Of a stretch of 64,000 nt of DNA, positions 15,700-25,224 are shown one piece after another; position 1 is the first letter of the stretch; each line of letters begins with the position of its first letter. The DNA comes from an uncultured Lutibacter sp. (lineage in GTDB: Bacteria; Bacteroidota; Bacteroidia; Flavobacteriales; Flavobacteriaceae). The position numbers were made by a program, and so were the translations under genes. The stretch is from the NCBI RefSeq assembly GCF_947495725.1, contig NZ_CANLZZ010000004.1, positions 310,001 to 374,000 on the forward strand. The letters run 5' to 3'. The notes beneath the pieces are model-generated. The model was not told where the DNA came from. It did no database searches and worked only from the letters and a program-made list of their open reading frames with translations.

Positions 15700-16845
15700 A
15701 TGAGACGTAAAGATTTTTCAGATTTAAAAATTGATATTCAAACCGAAAAAAAACAAAGTTTTGAATACGAGCAATCTATTGCTGGGAATGCACCTTTTTT
15801 AAGAGGAATTTACACCTCAATGTTTATTCAAAAACCTTTGAAATGTAAAATGGTAATTGACCACAACTCTCCATTAAAAAGTAATGAAATAATTAAAATA
15901 AATTTAAAAAAAGGATATCAAGATTTTATATTAAAATTTACATCAAAAAATTCATCAAATGGAATTAAAGTAAACTCCGTAGATGATATGTGCATACTTT
16001 TAAATGACCTACCTTTAAATAATATTTCTTTTACACTTAATTTAGACACAACCTTAAACATACCTTTGATTGCAATTTTTTTAGCAACATCAGAAGAACT
16101 TGGTTTTAATAACAAACAAATAAATTTTTCTATACAACATTGCATTAAAAATTCAATTAAAAAAAACAATTTAACCGACACTCTTTTTTACCTAAATAAA
16201 CACGTCTCACAATTCGAAACAATTTTATTTTCAACCACCTTTTCCGAGAAAAATATAAATTTTGAAAATACCTTAGCCAAATTAATTTCTAATATCTCAA
16301 ATTATATTGAAGTATGCCTCTCAAAAGGTTTAAAAATCGATAACATCGCACCTAAATTCAGCTTAAGTATTGAACTTAACGGTTCACCCTCAAATACCAT
16401 TGCTCAATTAAGAGCCTTGCGTATAGTATGGTCAAAACTTATAAAACAATACTCTCCAAAACTGGAAGAATCGCAAGCACTAAAAATTCATATAACAAAT
16501 TCCAATAGTTATTTAAATACCCTATCAGCAGTTTTAGGAGGAGCACAAAGCTGCATAACTTCAAAAGAAAATTTCAATTTAATTGAAAAAGAGACTTTTA
16601 TTACAAAAACTGTAGATCCATTTGGCGGATCAAATATTATTGAAGAATTTACCAAAAAAAGCGCCAACAAAATTTGGAATTTAATTACTGAAATTAAAAA
16701 CAATAATTTTAAAAAGGAGTTTAATCAAAATAAAACCAATAAACCCAAGTTAAGATCTAAAAATATTTTAGAACTATCAATTGATGCTGCTAAAAAAAGA
16801 ATTAAATTAGGTGAAATTTTCAATATTATTGAAGATATAGAATAG
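15700..16845 (+). CDS. Truncated, apparently non-catalytic methylmalonyl-CoA mutase large-subunit homologue
   Basis: At 381 residues this is about half the usual 700-720. Landmarks of the large-subunit TIM barrel survive in order: APFLRGIYTSMF (31-42), VDDMCILLNDLPLNNIS (94-110), QLRALRIVWSKLIKQYSPK (236-254), LGGAQS (279-284) and VDPFGGS (305-311). It ends at ILELSIDAAKKRIKLGEI, the linker that in full-length enzymes precedes the B12-binding domain. That domain (DxHxxG motif) is absent, and the next gene starts 23 bp later. The RQY active-site segment, the SGYH segment with the catalytic His, and the segment before LGGAQS are replaced or deleted. The frame has no internal stops, so it is probably still translated as a pseudo-enzyme. 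Confidence 0.8.
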   Translation: MRRKDFSDLKIDIQTEKKQSFEYEQSIAGNAPFLRGIYTSMFIQKPLKCKMVIDHNSPLKSNEIIKINLKKGYQDFILKFTSKNSSNGIKVNSVDDMCILLNDLPLNNISFTLNLDTTLNIPLIAIFLATSEELGFNNKQINFSIQHCIKNSIKKNNLTDTLFYLNKHVSQFETILFSTTFSEKNINFENTLAKLISNISNYIEVCLSKGLKIDNIAPKFSLSIELNGSPSNTIAQLRALRIVWSKLIKQYSPKLEESQALKIHITNSNSYLNTLSAVLGGAQSCITSKENFNLIEKETFITKTVDPFGGSNIIEEFTKKSANKIWNLITEIKNNNFKKEFNQNKTNKPKLRSKNILELSIDAAKKRIKLGEIFNIIEDIE

Positions 16846-16868
16846 AATAAATACATAAATATTTTAAA

Positions 16869-18074
16869 ATGTCAGCAAATTACTTCAAAAATTACCCAAA
16901 CCCAGAAGGTTTTTTCAATGAATATGGCGGAGCTTTTATTCCTCCTCAATTGGAAGCAGAAATGAAAAAGATTAATGATGCATATTTTGCTATTAGCAAA
17001 TCTCATAAATTTATTTCAGAATTAAGAGACATCCGTAAACATTTTCAAGGAAGACCAACACCTGTATATCATTGCCATCGTTTATCACAAAAATATGGTG
17101 GACAAATTTATTTAAAACGCGAAGATTTAAATCATACCGGAGCTCATAAACTAAACCATTGCATGGGTGAAGCTTTACTTGCAAAACACCTTGGAAAAAA
17201 GAAATTAATTGCTGAAACTGGAGCAGGACAACATGGTGTTGCCTTAGCTACTGCCGCTGCTTTCTTTGGTTTGGAATGTGAAATTCATATGGGAGAAGTA
17301 GATATTGCAAAGGAATATCCAAATGTTTTAAGAATGAAAATTTTAGGAGCTAAAGTTGTTCCTGCTACACATGGATTAAAAACACTTAAAGAAGCCGTTG
17401 ACAGTGCATTTGGAGCCTATTTAGAAGACCCAATTAATACTATTTATTGCATAGGATCAGTTGTTGGACCACATCCTTTCCCAATGATGGTGCGAGATTT
17501 TCAACGTATTGTTGGAATTGAAGCAAAAGATCAATTTTTTGATATGACTGGTGAACTTCCAGATAACGTTGTAGCTTGTGTTGGCGGAGGTAGTAATGCA
17601 ATAGGAATTTTTTCAGCATTTTTAGAAGATGACGAATGCAAATTATATGGTGTTGAACCGGGCGGAAAATCATTAGAAACAATTGGAGATCACGCTGCAA
17701 CTATGACATTAGGAACACCTGGAATTATTCATGGATTTAAATGTTATACATTACAAGATGAAAAAGGTGAACCAGCTCCTGTACACTCTATTGCAAGTGG
17801 GCTTGATTATCCAGGTGTGGGACCCGAACATAGTATGTTAAAAGATTTAAAAAAAGTAACTTATGAAAGTATTTCAGATGATGAATGCATTGCAGCTTTT
17901 TATGAATTAAGCAGAATGGAAGGAATTATTCCAGCATTAGAAAGTGCCCACGCCGTTGCATACGCTTTAAAATTAGCCAAAGCAAACCCAAAACAATCAA
18001 TACTTGTAAATTTAAGTGGAAGAGGAGATAAAGATTTGGATTATGTTGTAGAAAACTACGGAGTGCCTGAATAA
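16869..18074 (+). CDS. Orphan TrpB-like PLP enzyme
   Basis: The 401-residue protein is a fold-type II PLP enzyme closely resembling the tryptophan synthase beta chain. The PLP lysine is Lys94 in HTGAHK, followed by AETGAGQHG (catalytic Glu116), phosphate-binding GGGSNAIG (239-246), [11 protein letters not shown] (311-321) and SGRGDKD (383-389). No trpA or other trp gene is nearby. The canonical HKINN after the PLP lysine is HKLNH here, and GPxHAYL is GPEHSML. TrpB as such is plausible, but without TrpA it may use free indole or serve another beta-replacement reaction. It ends at a strong bidirectional terminator. Confidence 0.85.
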   Translation: MSANYFKNYPNPEGFFNEYGGAFIPPQLEAEMKKINDAYFAISKSHKFISELRDIRKHFQGRPTPVYHCHRLSQKYGGQIYLKREDLNHTGAHKLNHCMGEALLAKHLGKKKLIAETGAGQHGVALATAAAFFGLECEIHMGEVDIAKEYPNVLRMKILGAKVVPATHGLKTLKEAVDSAFGAYLEDPINTIYCIGSVVGPHPFPMMVRDFQRIVGIEAKDQFFDMTGELPDNVVACVGGGSNAIGIFSAFLEDDECKLYGVEPGGKSLETIGDHAATMTLGTPGIIHGFKCYTLQDEKGEPAPVHSIASGLDYPGVGPEHSMLKDLKKVTYESISDDECIAAFYELSRMEGIIPALESAHAVAYALKLAKANPKQSILVNLSGRGDKDLDYVVENYGVPE

Positions 18075-18101
18075 TAATTATCTTAATCATATATAAAAAA
18101 T

Positions 18102-18139
18102 AAACCCATAACTTAGACTTTCATCTAAATTATGGGTTT
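18102..18139. terminator. Bidirectional terminator between trpB-like and the glycerol operon
   Basis: AAACCCATAACTTAGA (18102-18117) and TCTAAATTATGGGTTT (18124-18139) pair at 15 of 16 positions around CTTTCA. A-rich and T-rich flanks on either side suit both convergent transcripts. Confidence 0.85.
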
Positions 18140-18176
18140 CGTAAATATAAAGAATTTTGTATAATTAAATTTTTAA

Positions 18177-18941
18177 TTAAAATACAGTAACGGCTAGTTG
18201 AACTCTCGCAATTTTTAAAGAAGGGTTCCAAAGTGTAGTTGCCGATACCGGCATACTATAATTACCCAATTTTACAACTTTTGAAGCTGTTAAACCAACA
18301 TTTACTAAATCAAAGTTCTCTTGTCCATCTCCATATAAATGAGTATCTCCATTCAATGAAAATCCAGCACCAACAAATCCATTAAGATTTACTTTAGCCT
18401 CACTTATTAAAGGATAAGCAACCTGCATATAAGTAGAATATCGTTTCTCATACTCACCATCAGTTATTTGAGAATCAGCACTTCCGTGTAATAAAAAATC
18501 AGCCTCTAAGGTTAAGGGAAAACTCTCCCCAAAATTATAAGATGTTCTTAAGTCTAAAATATGACCTGTTGTTTCTTTGTCATAATTCCATACATCAGGG
18601 CTATCTACTCCACGTGTATTAAACAAGTCCCACAATCCAATAGAAAAACCATTTTTTGCATATTGAACATAGTAATTTATTTCTTTATAAGAAGTTCCAT
18701 CACTTTCATTTGAAAAAGACATTCCTCCCCAAAAACCAGTTGTAAAACTGCCAGATTTGTTTAGTTTTATAGAAGTAAAAACCGCAACCATAGGTTTATC
18801 TGTAATTACTAAACCTCTCCATAAATGATTTGATTTTAAATCCACCGAAAAATCAATTGGACTGTCTTTTAATTTTTTTTCTTGAGCAATATTTACCTGC
18901 ACCGCAAATGCAGCTACTAGTATTAATAATACTTTTTTCAT
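18177..18941 (-). CDS. Outer-membrane beta-barrel protein of the glycerol operon
   Basis: The 254-residue protein has a signal peptide (about 1-19, ending VNIAQ) and alternating beta-strand pattern ending in a C-terminal Phe (QLAVTVF), typical of outer-membrane barrels. HLWRGLVITDKP at about 39-50 resembles the SKYxxRG start of TorF-like and related putative porins. It is the last gene after glpF (30-bp gap) on the same strand, so it is probably co-regulated with glycerol uptake. Transport of glycerol or glycerol phosphates through the outer membrane is inferred from position only. Confidence 0.65.
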   Translation of the reverse strand: MKKVLLILVAAFAVQVNIAQEKKLKDSPIDFSVDLKSNHLWRGLVITDKPMVAVFTSIKLNKSGSFTTGFWGGMSFSNESDGTSYKEINYYVQYAKNGFSIGLWDLFNTRGVDSPDVWNYDKETTGHILDLRTSYNFGESFPLTLEADFLLHGSADSQITDGEYEKRYSTYMQVAYPLISEAKVNLNGFVGAGFSLNGDTHLYGDGQENFDLVNVGLTASKVVKLGNYSMPVSATTLWNPSLKIARVQLAVTVF

Positions 18942-18971
18942 TTTATTTGTTTTATATTTTTATGGAATAAT

Positions 18972-19709
18972 TTAAGCTAATGCAACATACAAAAGAGCGG
19001 CTATAACAGCTCCAATAATTGGCCCAACAACAGGAATCCACGAGTATCCCCAATCACTTCCACCTTTTACAGGCAATAAAGCGTGCATAATTCTTGGACC
19101 TAAATCACGTGCAGGGTTAATTGCATATCCAGTTGTTCCGCCTAATGATAATCCAATAACCCACACTAAAAATGCAACTGGTACTGCTCCAATAGACCCC
19201 AAACCAATAATAGCTCTGGCATTTACATCCCCAAGAATATCAAGACTTGGCCCTGCTAAATAAAATATTACAAATACTAAAACAAAAGTTCCTATTATTT
19301 CACTTGTTAAATTAGAAAAAGTGTTTTTAATTGCTGGACCTGTACTAAAACAGGCAAGTTTACCTCCTTCATCTTCTGTCGCCTTAAAGTGATCTTTATA
19401 AAAAACCCATACTAAAAACGCTCCTAACATTGCTCCAATCATTTCTCCAGCTATATATTCGGGAACTAAATCCCAAGAAAGTTTCCCTGCGGTTGCCAAA
19501 GCAACAGTTACCGCCGGATTTAAATGAGCACCACTATATGGACCCGCAACTACTACCCCAACAAAAACGGCCAAAGCCCAACCTGTTGTTATTACTATCC
19601 ATCCTGAATTATTTCCTTTTGTTCCATTTAAAACTACATTGGCAACTACTCCATTCCCTAAAAGAATAAGCATCATTGTACCTAATATTTCTGCTACTAA
19701 AATTGACAT
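18972..19709 (-). CDS. glpF: Glycerol facilitator (aquaglyceroporin)
   Basis: The 245-residue MIP channel has the two NPA boxes, SGAHLNPAVTVA (NPA 64-66) and GYAINPARDLGPR (NPA 198-200). Asp202 after the second NPAR is the aquaglyceroporin mark. About six transmembrane helices are visible. It lets glycerol cross the inner membrane for trapping by GlpK, which is encoded 18 bp upstream. Confidence 0.93.
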   Translation of the reverse strand: MSILVAEILGTMMLILLGNGVVANVVLNGTKGNNSGWIVITTGWALAVFVGVVVAGPYSGAHLNPAVTVALATAGKLSWDLVPEYIAGEMIGAMLGAFLVWVFYKDHFKATEDEGGKLACFSTGPAIKNTFSNLTSEIIGTFVLVFVIFYLAGPSLDILGDVNARAIIGLGSIGAVPVAFLVWVIGLSLGGTTGYAINPARDLGPRIMHALLPVKGGSDWGYSWIPVVGPIIGAVIAALLYVALA

Positions 19710-19727
19710 AATATTATATTTTAAAGG

Positions 19728-21224
19728 TTAATCTTCTATCCAATTTTGAGCACACTTAACAGCTTTATGCCAGTAATGCAACATTTTTTCAACTTTCTCT
19801 TCCTCTAATTGCGGATAGAATTCTTTATCTACTATCCATTGGGATTGAATATCATCAACACTATCCCAATAACCAACAGCTAGCCCAGCTAAATAAGCAG
19901 CACCTAATGCAGTTGTTTCTAATGTTTTTGGTCTAATAATTTTAAATCCAAATAAATCTGATTGAATTTGCATTAACAAGTCACTTGCAGCAGCACCACC
20001 ATCAACTCTTAATTCAATACTTTTTTCACCTGCATCAGCCTCCATAGCTTTTACAATATCATACACTTGGAAAGCAATTCCTTCTAATGTTGCTCTTGCA
20101 ATATGATTATCTGTAGTTCCTCTAGTAATTCCCATAATAACCCCACGAGCATATTGATCCCAATATGGAGCTCCTAACCCTGTAAGTGCTGGCACAAAAT
20201 AAACGCCTCCATTATCTTCTACGGTATCAGCTAAGGTGTTTACACCTGGCGCAGTTTTAATAACTCTTGCACCATCACGTAGCCACTGAACTGCAGCTCC
20301 TCCTACAAATACACTTCCTTCCAAAGCATAGGTAGTTTTACCATTTATTTTCCAACCTATTGTTGTTAATAAATTATTTTCGGAATAAACTGCTTTTTCT
20401 CCTGTATTCATCAACAAGAAACAACCGGTTCCATAAGTATTTTTAACCATCCCTGGTTTCGTACACATTTGTCCAAATAATGCAGCTTGTTGGTCTCCTG
20501 CTATTCCCGCAATTGGAATTTTAGTAGAGAATAAAGTAGTAGCAGTAGTTCCATAAATTTCACTACTCTCTTTTACTGTTGGTAAAATTGCTTTAGGAAT
20601 ATTGAACAGCTCTAATAATTCTTCATCCCATTCTAACGTATGAATGTTTAACAACATGGTTCTACTCGCATTAGAAACATCTGTGATAAACATATTTCCA
20701 CGTGTTAGTTTCCATACTAGCCAGGTATCAATTGTTCCAAAACATAATTTACCTGCTTCTGCTTTTTCTCTTGCCCCTTCAACATTGTCAAGAATCCACT
20801 TTAATTTTGTTGCAGAGAAGTATGCATCTAAAACCAATCCTGTTTTCTTTTTAATCATATCAATATGGCCTGCTTCTTTTAACTCATCACAATACTTTGA
20901 AGTTCTTCTATCTTGCCAAACAATTGCATTGTAAATAGGCTCACTAGTTTCGCGATCCCAAACAACAGTTGTTTCTCTTTGATTAGTAATTCCAATCGCA
21001 GCTATATCTTCACCTGTGATGCCTTTTTGAGCAACAACTTCAGCAGCTACAGATATTTGAGACGACCATATTTCATTCGCATCATGCTCAACCCATCCTG
21101 GTTTTGGGAAAATTTGCTCAAATGGTTTCTGAGAAACCTTTACTATTTCACCATTTTTATTAAATAAAATCGCTCTGGATGATGTTGTGCCTTGGTCTAA
21201 GGCTAATATTAATTTATTTTCCAT
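19728..21224 (-). CDS. glpK: Glycerol kinase
   Basis: The 498-residue FGGY-family kinase makes sn-glycerol 3-phosphate from glycerol and ATP. Seen: [13 protein letters not shown] at the N-terminus, [28 protein letters not shown], and [15 protein letters not shown]. The length is the family norm. It lies between glpD and glpF in one minus-strand operon with short gaps (36 and 18 bp). Confidence 0.95.
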   Translation of the reverse strand: MENKLILALDQGTTSSRAILFNKNGEIVKVSQKPFEQIFPKPGWVEHDANEIWSSQISVAAEVVAQKGITGEDIAAIGITNQRETTVVWDRETSEPIYNAIVWQDRRTSKYCDELKEAGHIDMIKKKTGLVLDAYFSATKLKWILDNVEGAREKAEAGKLCFGTIDTWLVWKLTRGNMFITDVSNASRTMLLNIHTLEWDEELLELFNIPKAILPTVKESSEIYGTTATTLFSTKIPIAGIAGDQQAALFGQMCTKPGMVKNTYGTGCFLLMNTGEKAVYSENNLLTTIGWKINGKTTYALEGSVFVGGAAVQWLRDGARVIKTAPGVNTLADTVEDNGGVYFVPALTGLGAPYWDQYARGVIMGITRGTTDNHIARATLEGIAFQVYDIVKAMEADAGEKSIELRVDGGAAASDLLMQIQSDLFGFKIIRPKTLETTALGAAYLAGLAVGYWDSVDDIQSQWIVDKEFYPQLEEEKVEKMLHYWHKAVKCAQNWIED

Positions 21225-21260
21225 TATATATTGGTTGTTTTGGTTAATTTGTTCGTATTC

Positions 21261-22820
21261 TTACAAAATATAATTAGATGTAATTTCTTGATATTCTGCC
21301 ACTTGATTTTTTTGCCAATCAAGATCTTTTCCCATTTCAGTTGCCATAACTTCCGCAACTCTTGGTGCCATTCTAATACTTTCCTTAGCATCTAGCAGTT
21401 GACAACGAGTTCTTCTTGCCAGAAAATCTTCCACAGTGCGAGCCATTTCATTTTTAACAGCCCAAACCACCTGAGCATCTATCACCTCAAGCTTTTTACT
21501 AATTATATTGCTATTTCCATTTACTTTTGCAATTTTTAATATTTCATTTTCATCAGAACCATAAAAATAAAGAGGATTGTTATGATCTACATTTTCTTTA
21601 TATCCATGTATCTTTAAATGCTTTGTTTTTGATGGTACATGTTTCCATCCGTGATTTTTTTCAGTTTTATCAACTAAATCCTGCCCCATTTTTCTATATG
21701 TTGTCCATTTTCCACCAACCATTGTCAACAATCCCGAATCAGAAGTAAAAATTTTATGACTTCTTGATATCTCTTTCGTTTTTTTTCCATCACCACTTGG
21801 AGCAGCCAAAGGTCGAAGCCCAGCAAATACGCTTAAAACATCGCTTCTTTTTGGAGATTTTTTCAAATATCTTCCTGCTGTATTTAAAATAAATTCTATT
21901 TCTTCCTCAAGAGCAATTGGCTCTAAAGATTCCTTTTCTATTGGAGTATCAGTAGTTCCAATCACTACTCTATTATGCCAAGGCACTAAAAACAAAACTC
22001 TACCATCATCCGTTTTAGGAATCATAATAGCATCATTTTCAGGTAAAAACGATTTATCCAACATTAAATGTACACCTTGACTTGGAGCAATTGTTTTTTT
22101 TGCATTTGGAGAATCCATTCTTAAAACATCGTCAGCAAACACTCCGGTTGCATTTACTATTTGTTTTCCTTTTATTTTATATTCAATTCCTGTTTCTTCA
22201 TCAATAAACTCAACACCCGAAACTTTCCCTTCCTTATTTTTAACTAGCCCCTTTACATTGCAATAATTTAAAACTATTGCGCCCATTTCAGAAGAAGACT
22301 GCAATGTATTAATTGCCAATCTAGTATCATCAAACTGACCATCATGATACACAACACCAGCAGTAATTTTCTCAGCATTAATGTTTGAAATTCTTTTAAG
22401 GGTTTTTGCTTTCGAGATTCTTTTTGACCTTCCTAAACTTAATTTACCAGCTAGCAGGTCATATAGCGTTAAACCAACAGTATATTGTAATTCATCAAAC
22501 AATCCTTGCGTAGGAATTATAAACGACTGATTTTTAACTAAATGAGGTGCATTTTGAGTTAGCAGCCCCCTTTCTACAACGGCCTCTCTCACCAAACCTA
22601 CATCTCCTTGAGCTAAATACCGAACTCCACCATGAACTAATTTTGTACTTTTGCTCGAAGTTGACTTTGTAAAATCAGATTTCTCCAATAACACTACAGA
22701 ATACCCACGTGCCGAGGCTTCTAATGCAATTCCAATTCCTGTTGCCCCACCACCAATAACTATGAAATCATACTCATTTGAGCTTTTTCCAACCTTATTA
22801 ATCATTTCACTTCTTACCAT
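21261..22820 (-). CDS. glpD: Glycerol-3-phosphate dehydrogenase (FAD, aerobic type)
   Basis: The 519-residue flavoprotein oxidises glycerol 3-phosphate to dihydroxyacetone phosphate at the inner membrane and feeds the quinone pool. The FAD-binding motif is IVIGGGATGIGIALEA at 20-35; KLVHGGVRYLAQGD and WTTYRKMGQDLVD are family signatures. An internal ATG five codons in (22805) is an equally possible start. It is the first gene of the glpDKF operon, and GAAAC repeats occupy the region upstream. Confidence 0.94.
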   Translation of the reverse strand: MVRSEMINKVGKSSNEYDFIVIGGGATGIGIALEASARGYSVVLLEKSDFTKSTSSKSTKLVHGGVRYLAQGDVGLVREAVVERGLLTQNAPHLVKNQSFIIPTQGLFDELQYTVGLTLYDLLAGKLSLGRSKRISKAKTLKRISNINAEKITAGVVYHDGQFDDTRLAINTLQSSSEMGAIVLNYCNVKGLVKNKEGKVSGVEFIDEETGIEYKIKGKQIVNATGVFADDVLRMDSPNAKKTIAPSQGVHLMLDKSFLPENDAIMIPKTDDGRVLFLVPWHNRVVIGTTDTPIEKESLEPIALEEEIEFILNTAGRYLKKSPKRSDVLSVFAGLRPLAAPSGDGKKTKEISRSHKIFTSDSGLLTMVGGKWTTYRKMGQDLVDKTEKNHGWKHVPSKTKHLKIHGYKENVDHNNPLYFYGSDENEILKIAKVNGNSNIISKKLEVIDAQVVWAVKNEMARTVEDFLARRTRCQLLDAKESIRMAPRVAEVMATEMGKDLDWQKNQVAEYQEITSNYIL

Positions 22821-22880
22821 GACTTCTATTATAATTTGTTTAAACTTATTCTTTTCTACAATGTAAATTTATAAATTTTA

Positions 22881-23076
22881 GAAACATTTCGAAACTTTTT
22901 GAAACTTTTTTTTAGTAATTTTTCATTTTAGTAGGTTTCATAAGCGTTCCGCTATAACGTTTTAGTTTCGTTTTATATCAATTTAACATACTTTTGTGTT
23001 ATTATTAGGTTTCGTTTTAGAAAATTTTCAATCTATTTCTTCTTAAAAGTTACTTTCATCACACAAAACTGAAACA
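22881..23076. promoter_or_regulatory. Repeated GAAAC/GTTTC boxes, candidate GlpR operators
   Basis: This 302-bp divergent region holds GAAAC at 22881, 22891 and 22901 in exact 10-bp phase, GTTTC at 22935, GTTTCGTTTTA at 22965-22975 and again at 23009-23019, and GAAACATT at 23071-23078. DeoR-type regulators often bind arrays of short TTTC/GAAA repeats. The positions flank the putative glpD promoter and lie upstream of the regulator gene. Confidence 0.6.
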
Positions 23077-23095
23077 TTCTAGTCAATTTTTTACG

Positions 23096-23103
23096 TATAT
23101 TTG
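23096..23103 (+). promoter_or_regulatory. -7 box of the DeoR-type regulator gene
   Basis: TATATTTG is an exact TAnnTTTG match 19 bp before the start codon at 23123. A GAAAC box at 23071 lies about 20 bp upstream of it, in the -33 region, which would suit autoregulation. Confidence 0.55.
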
Positions 23104-23122
23104 TTTAAAAACATGAATTACT

Positions 23123-23890
23123 ATGAGCATTAAAATAGCAGAAAGACACAAGCTAATCCTTAACAAATTAGAAAAAGATGGCTCAGTTACAGTTTCCGAA
23201 CTAAGTAAAGAATTTAACGTTTCATCCGTAACCATAAGAAAGGATTTAAAGCTTTTAGAAGAATTAAACTTATTATTTAGATCACATGGAAAAGCTATAC
23301 CATCAAATCCATACGCCACAGAAAAAACGGTTAACGAAAAAGAAAAGCTCCATAAAGAAGAAAAATTTAGAATAGCCCAATGTGCAGTAGACACTTTAGT
23401 TCCAAATGACAGCATTATTCTCGCATCAGGCACTTCAATTATTGAATTTGCACATCAACTCAACGATATTACTGATTTAACAGTACTTTCCGCATCATTA
23501 AACGCAGCCCTTATAATCTCAGAAAAAACAAATATCGATGTTCTTCAGCTAGGTGGCGTTCTTAGGAAAAGCTCATCCTCAGTAATTGGCCCTATTTCTG
23601 AAAAAATGTTAGCTGAATTTACTTGCACTAAATTATTTTTAGGAGTTGACGGAATAGATTTAGAATACGGATTAACAACCACCAGCTCAATGGAAGCATC
23701 ATTAAACAAAGCAATGATTAACGCTGCACAAAAGATTATTGTATTAGCCGACTCGTCAAAATTTGGCAGAAAAGGTTTTGGCAGAATATGTGGCTTAGAA
23801 GAAGTTGACCAAATTATAACCGACAAAAATATTGATAGTAAAACTCATGCTAGATTAACCGAATTTGGAATTGAAGTAACCCTAACTTAA
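23123..23890 (+). CDS. glpR: DeoR/GlpR-family transcriptional regulator
   Basis: The 255-residue protein has a DeoR-type helix-turn-helix at about 18-58 (VTVSELSKEFNVSSVTIRKD) and a C-terminal DeoRC sugar-phosphate sensor domain (SIILASGTSIIEFA, LFLGVDGID, VLADSSKFGR). It is divergent from glpDKF and so probably represses it, with glycerol 3-phosphate as the likely inducer. That link is inferred from position and family. Confidence 0.88.
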   Translation: MSIKIAERHKLILNKLEKDGSVTVSELSKEFNVSSVTIRKDLKLLEELNLLFRSHGKAIPSNPYATEKTVNEKEKLHKEEKFRIAQCAVDTLVPNDSIILASGTSIIEFAHQLNDITDLTVLSASLNAALIISEKTNIDVLQLGGVLRKSSSSVIGPISEKMLAEFTCTKLFLGVDGIDLEYGLTTTSSMEASLNKAMINAAQKIIVLADSSKFGRKGFGRICGLEEVDQIITDKNIDSKTHARLTEFGIEVTLT

Positions 23891-23915
23891 AAACACACAA
23901 CTAAAAAATATTAAA

Positions 23916-24482
23916 ATGAAATACATCTTTACAATTACAACACTTTTTATAGCTATCTCAAGTTTTTCTCAAATGAATAATGAAAAAAAAATTGGGGATA
24001 AAATAACCAATTTCTCAGGAATTGATGAAAACGGAAAAGAATGGAATTCATCGAATATTGACTCCAATTTTTTAGTAGTTTATTTTTACCCTGCAGCAAT
24101 GACTGGAGGCTGCACAAAACAAGCTTGCGCATACCGAGATGACAAATCTTCATTCTCCAATCTTGGAATTTCAGTTGTAGCCATTAGCGGTGACGACGTT
24201 GAAAATCTAAAACACTTTAAAGACAATTATCAATTAAATTTCCCTTTACTTTCAGACAAAACTGGTGAAATTTCTAAGTTATTTGGAGTTCCAATTAAAA
24301 AAGGAGGATCAATAAAAAGAATAATCAACAACGAAGAGCTTATTTTTTCACGTAATCTTACAACACCTAGATGGACTTTTGTTTTAAACAAAAAAAGAGA
24401 AATTATATACAAAAACGCAGAAGTGAATGCAGCTGAAGACAGCAAAAAAGTGAAAGAAGTTATTAAAAATTATTTAAAATAA
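23916..24482 (+). CDS. Exported peroxiredoxin (BCP/PrxQ-like)
   Basis: The 188-residue protein has a signal peptide (about 1-19, ending SSFSQ) followed by an AhpC/TSA domain. The peroxidatic and resolving cysteines are Cys66 and Cys71 in TGGCTKQACAYRD, the C-x4-C spacing of BCP/PrxQ. The usual Pro-x-x-x-Thr/Pro-Gly-Cys is AAMTGGC here, keeping Thr. It reduces peroxides, probably in the periplasm. It starts 25 bp after the DeoR-type regulator and may share its transcript. Confidence 0.82.
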   Translation: MKYIFTITTLFIAISSFSQMNNEKKIGDKITNFSGIDENGKEWNSSNIDSNFLVVYFYPAAMTGGCTKQACAYRDDKSSFSNLGISVVAISGDDVENLKHFKDNYQLNFPLLSDKTGEISKLFGVPIKKGGSIKRIINNEELIFSRNLTTPRWTFVLNKKREIIYKNAEVNAAEDSKKVKEVIKNYLK

Positions 24483-24527
24483 AACATTAACACCTCTATT
24501 CTAATTACCACTACTAATTAAACAAAA

Positions 24528-25145
24528 ATGAAATTTCTAACTGTAACTCTAATTGTTCTCACTTTATTATCATGCTCAACACCACCTAAAACATACCAAG
24601 AAAGCATTCAACAATTTCAATATAAATTAAATACACAATTCGCTGATAGAAATGAATCACCGCTAACCAATGAAGATTTCAAAACATTTAAATCATTAGA
24701 TTTTTTTAATATTGATGAAAATTATAAAGTTAACGCTAGTATCACCCATACACCTAATGCTCCAATTTTCGAAATGCCAACCACAACAGAAAGAGCTCCG
24801 CTATACAAAAAATACGGAATTGCCAAATTTGAATTAAACGGAACCACCTTGGAGTTAAGCATTTACCAAAACCACGATTTAAATTTAACCCCAAACAACA
24901 ACTATTTATTTTTACCATTTAACGACAAAACCAACAGCACATCTTCATATAGCGGCGGAAGATACATTGACCTAGAAATCCCAAAAAATAACAACAACAA
25001 AATAATTATCGATTTTAACAAGTCCTATAATCCGTATTGCGCATACAACCACAAATTTTCCTGCCCAATTCCTCCAAGCGAAAACATTTTGCCCATAGAA
25101 ATTCTAGCAGGAGTTAAGGATTTTCATAAACCACAAAACAAATAA
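24528..25145 (+). CDS. DUF1684 lipoprotein
   Basis: The 205-residue protein has a lipoprotein signal ending LLSC (Cys16) and the DUF1684 pattern: FKTFKSLDFFNID, AKFELNGTTLELSIYQ, SGGRYIDLEIP, IDFNKSYNPYCAYN, and CPIPPSENILPIEILAG near the end. The function is unknown; the conserved Asn-Pro-x-Cys-x-Tyr and Cys-Pro-x-Pro-Pro-x-Glu-Asn blocks suggest a metal or redox site. It follows the peroxiredoxin gene on the same strand and ends at a terminator. Confidence 0.85.
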   Translation: MKFLTVTLIVLTLLSCSTPPKTYQESIQQFQYKLNTQFADRNESPLTNEDFKTFKSLDFFNIDENYKVNASITHTPNAPIFEMPTTTERAPLYKKYGIAKFELNGTTLELSIYQNHDLNLTPNNNYLFLPFNDKTNSTSSYSGGRYIDLEIPKNNNNKIIIDFNKSYNPYCAYNHKFSCPIPPSENILPIEILAGVKDFHKPQNK

Positions 25146-25165
25146 CCTATTAAACAAATTAACAA

Positions 25166-25199
25166 AAAAAACCCGCTTAATATATTAAGCAGGTTTTTA
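25166..25199. terminator. Bidirectional terminator
   Basis: AACCCGCTTAATA and TATTAAGCAGGTT form a near-perfect hairpin (one C-A mismatch) flanked by A8 and T5, between the convergent DUF1684 and amt genes. Confidence 0.8.
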
Positions 25200-25224
25200 T
25201 ATTTATTTTAAATTTTATAAAAAA

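Noticed and set aside
16869-18074. Part of a tryptophan operon
   Set aside because: No trpA or other trp gene lies in the window; only the TrpB-like gene is present.
22821-23122. CRISPR-like array in the GAAAC repeats
   Set aside because: The repeats are only 5-11 nt, partly inverted, and have no unique spacers of uniform length.
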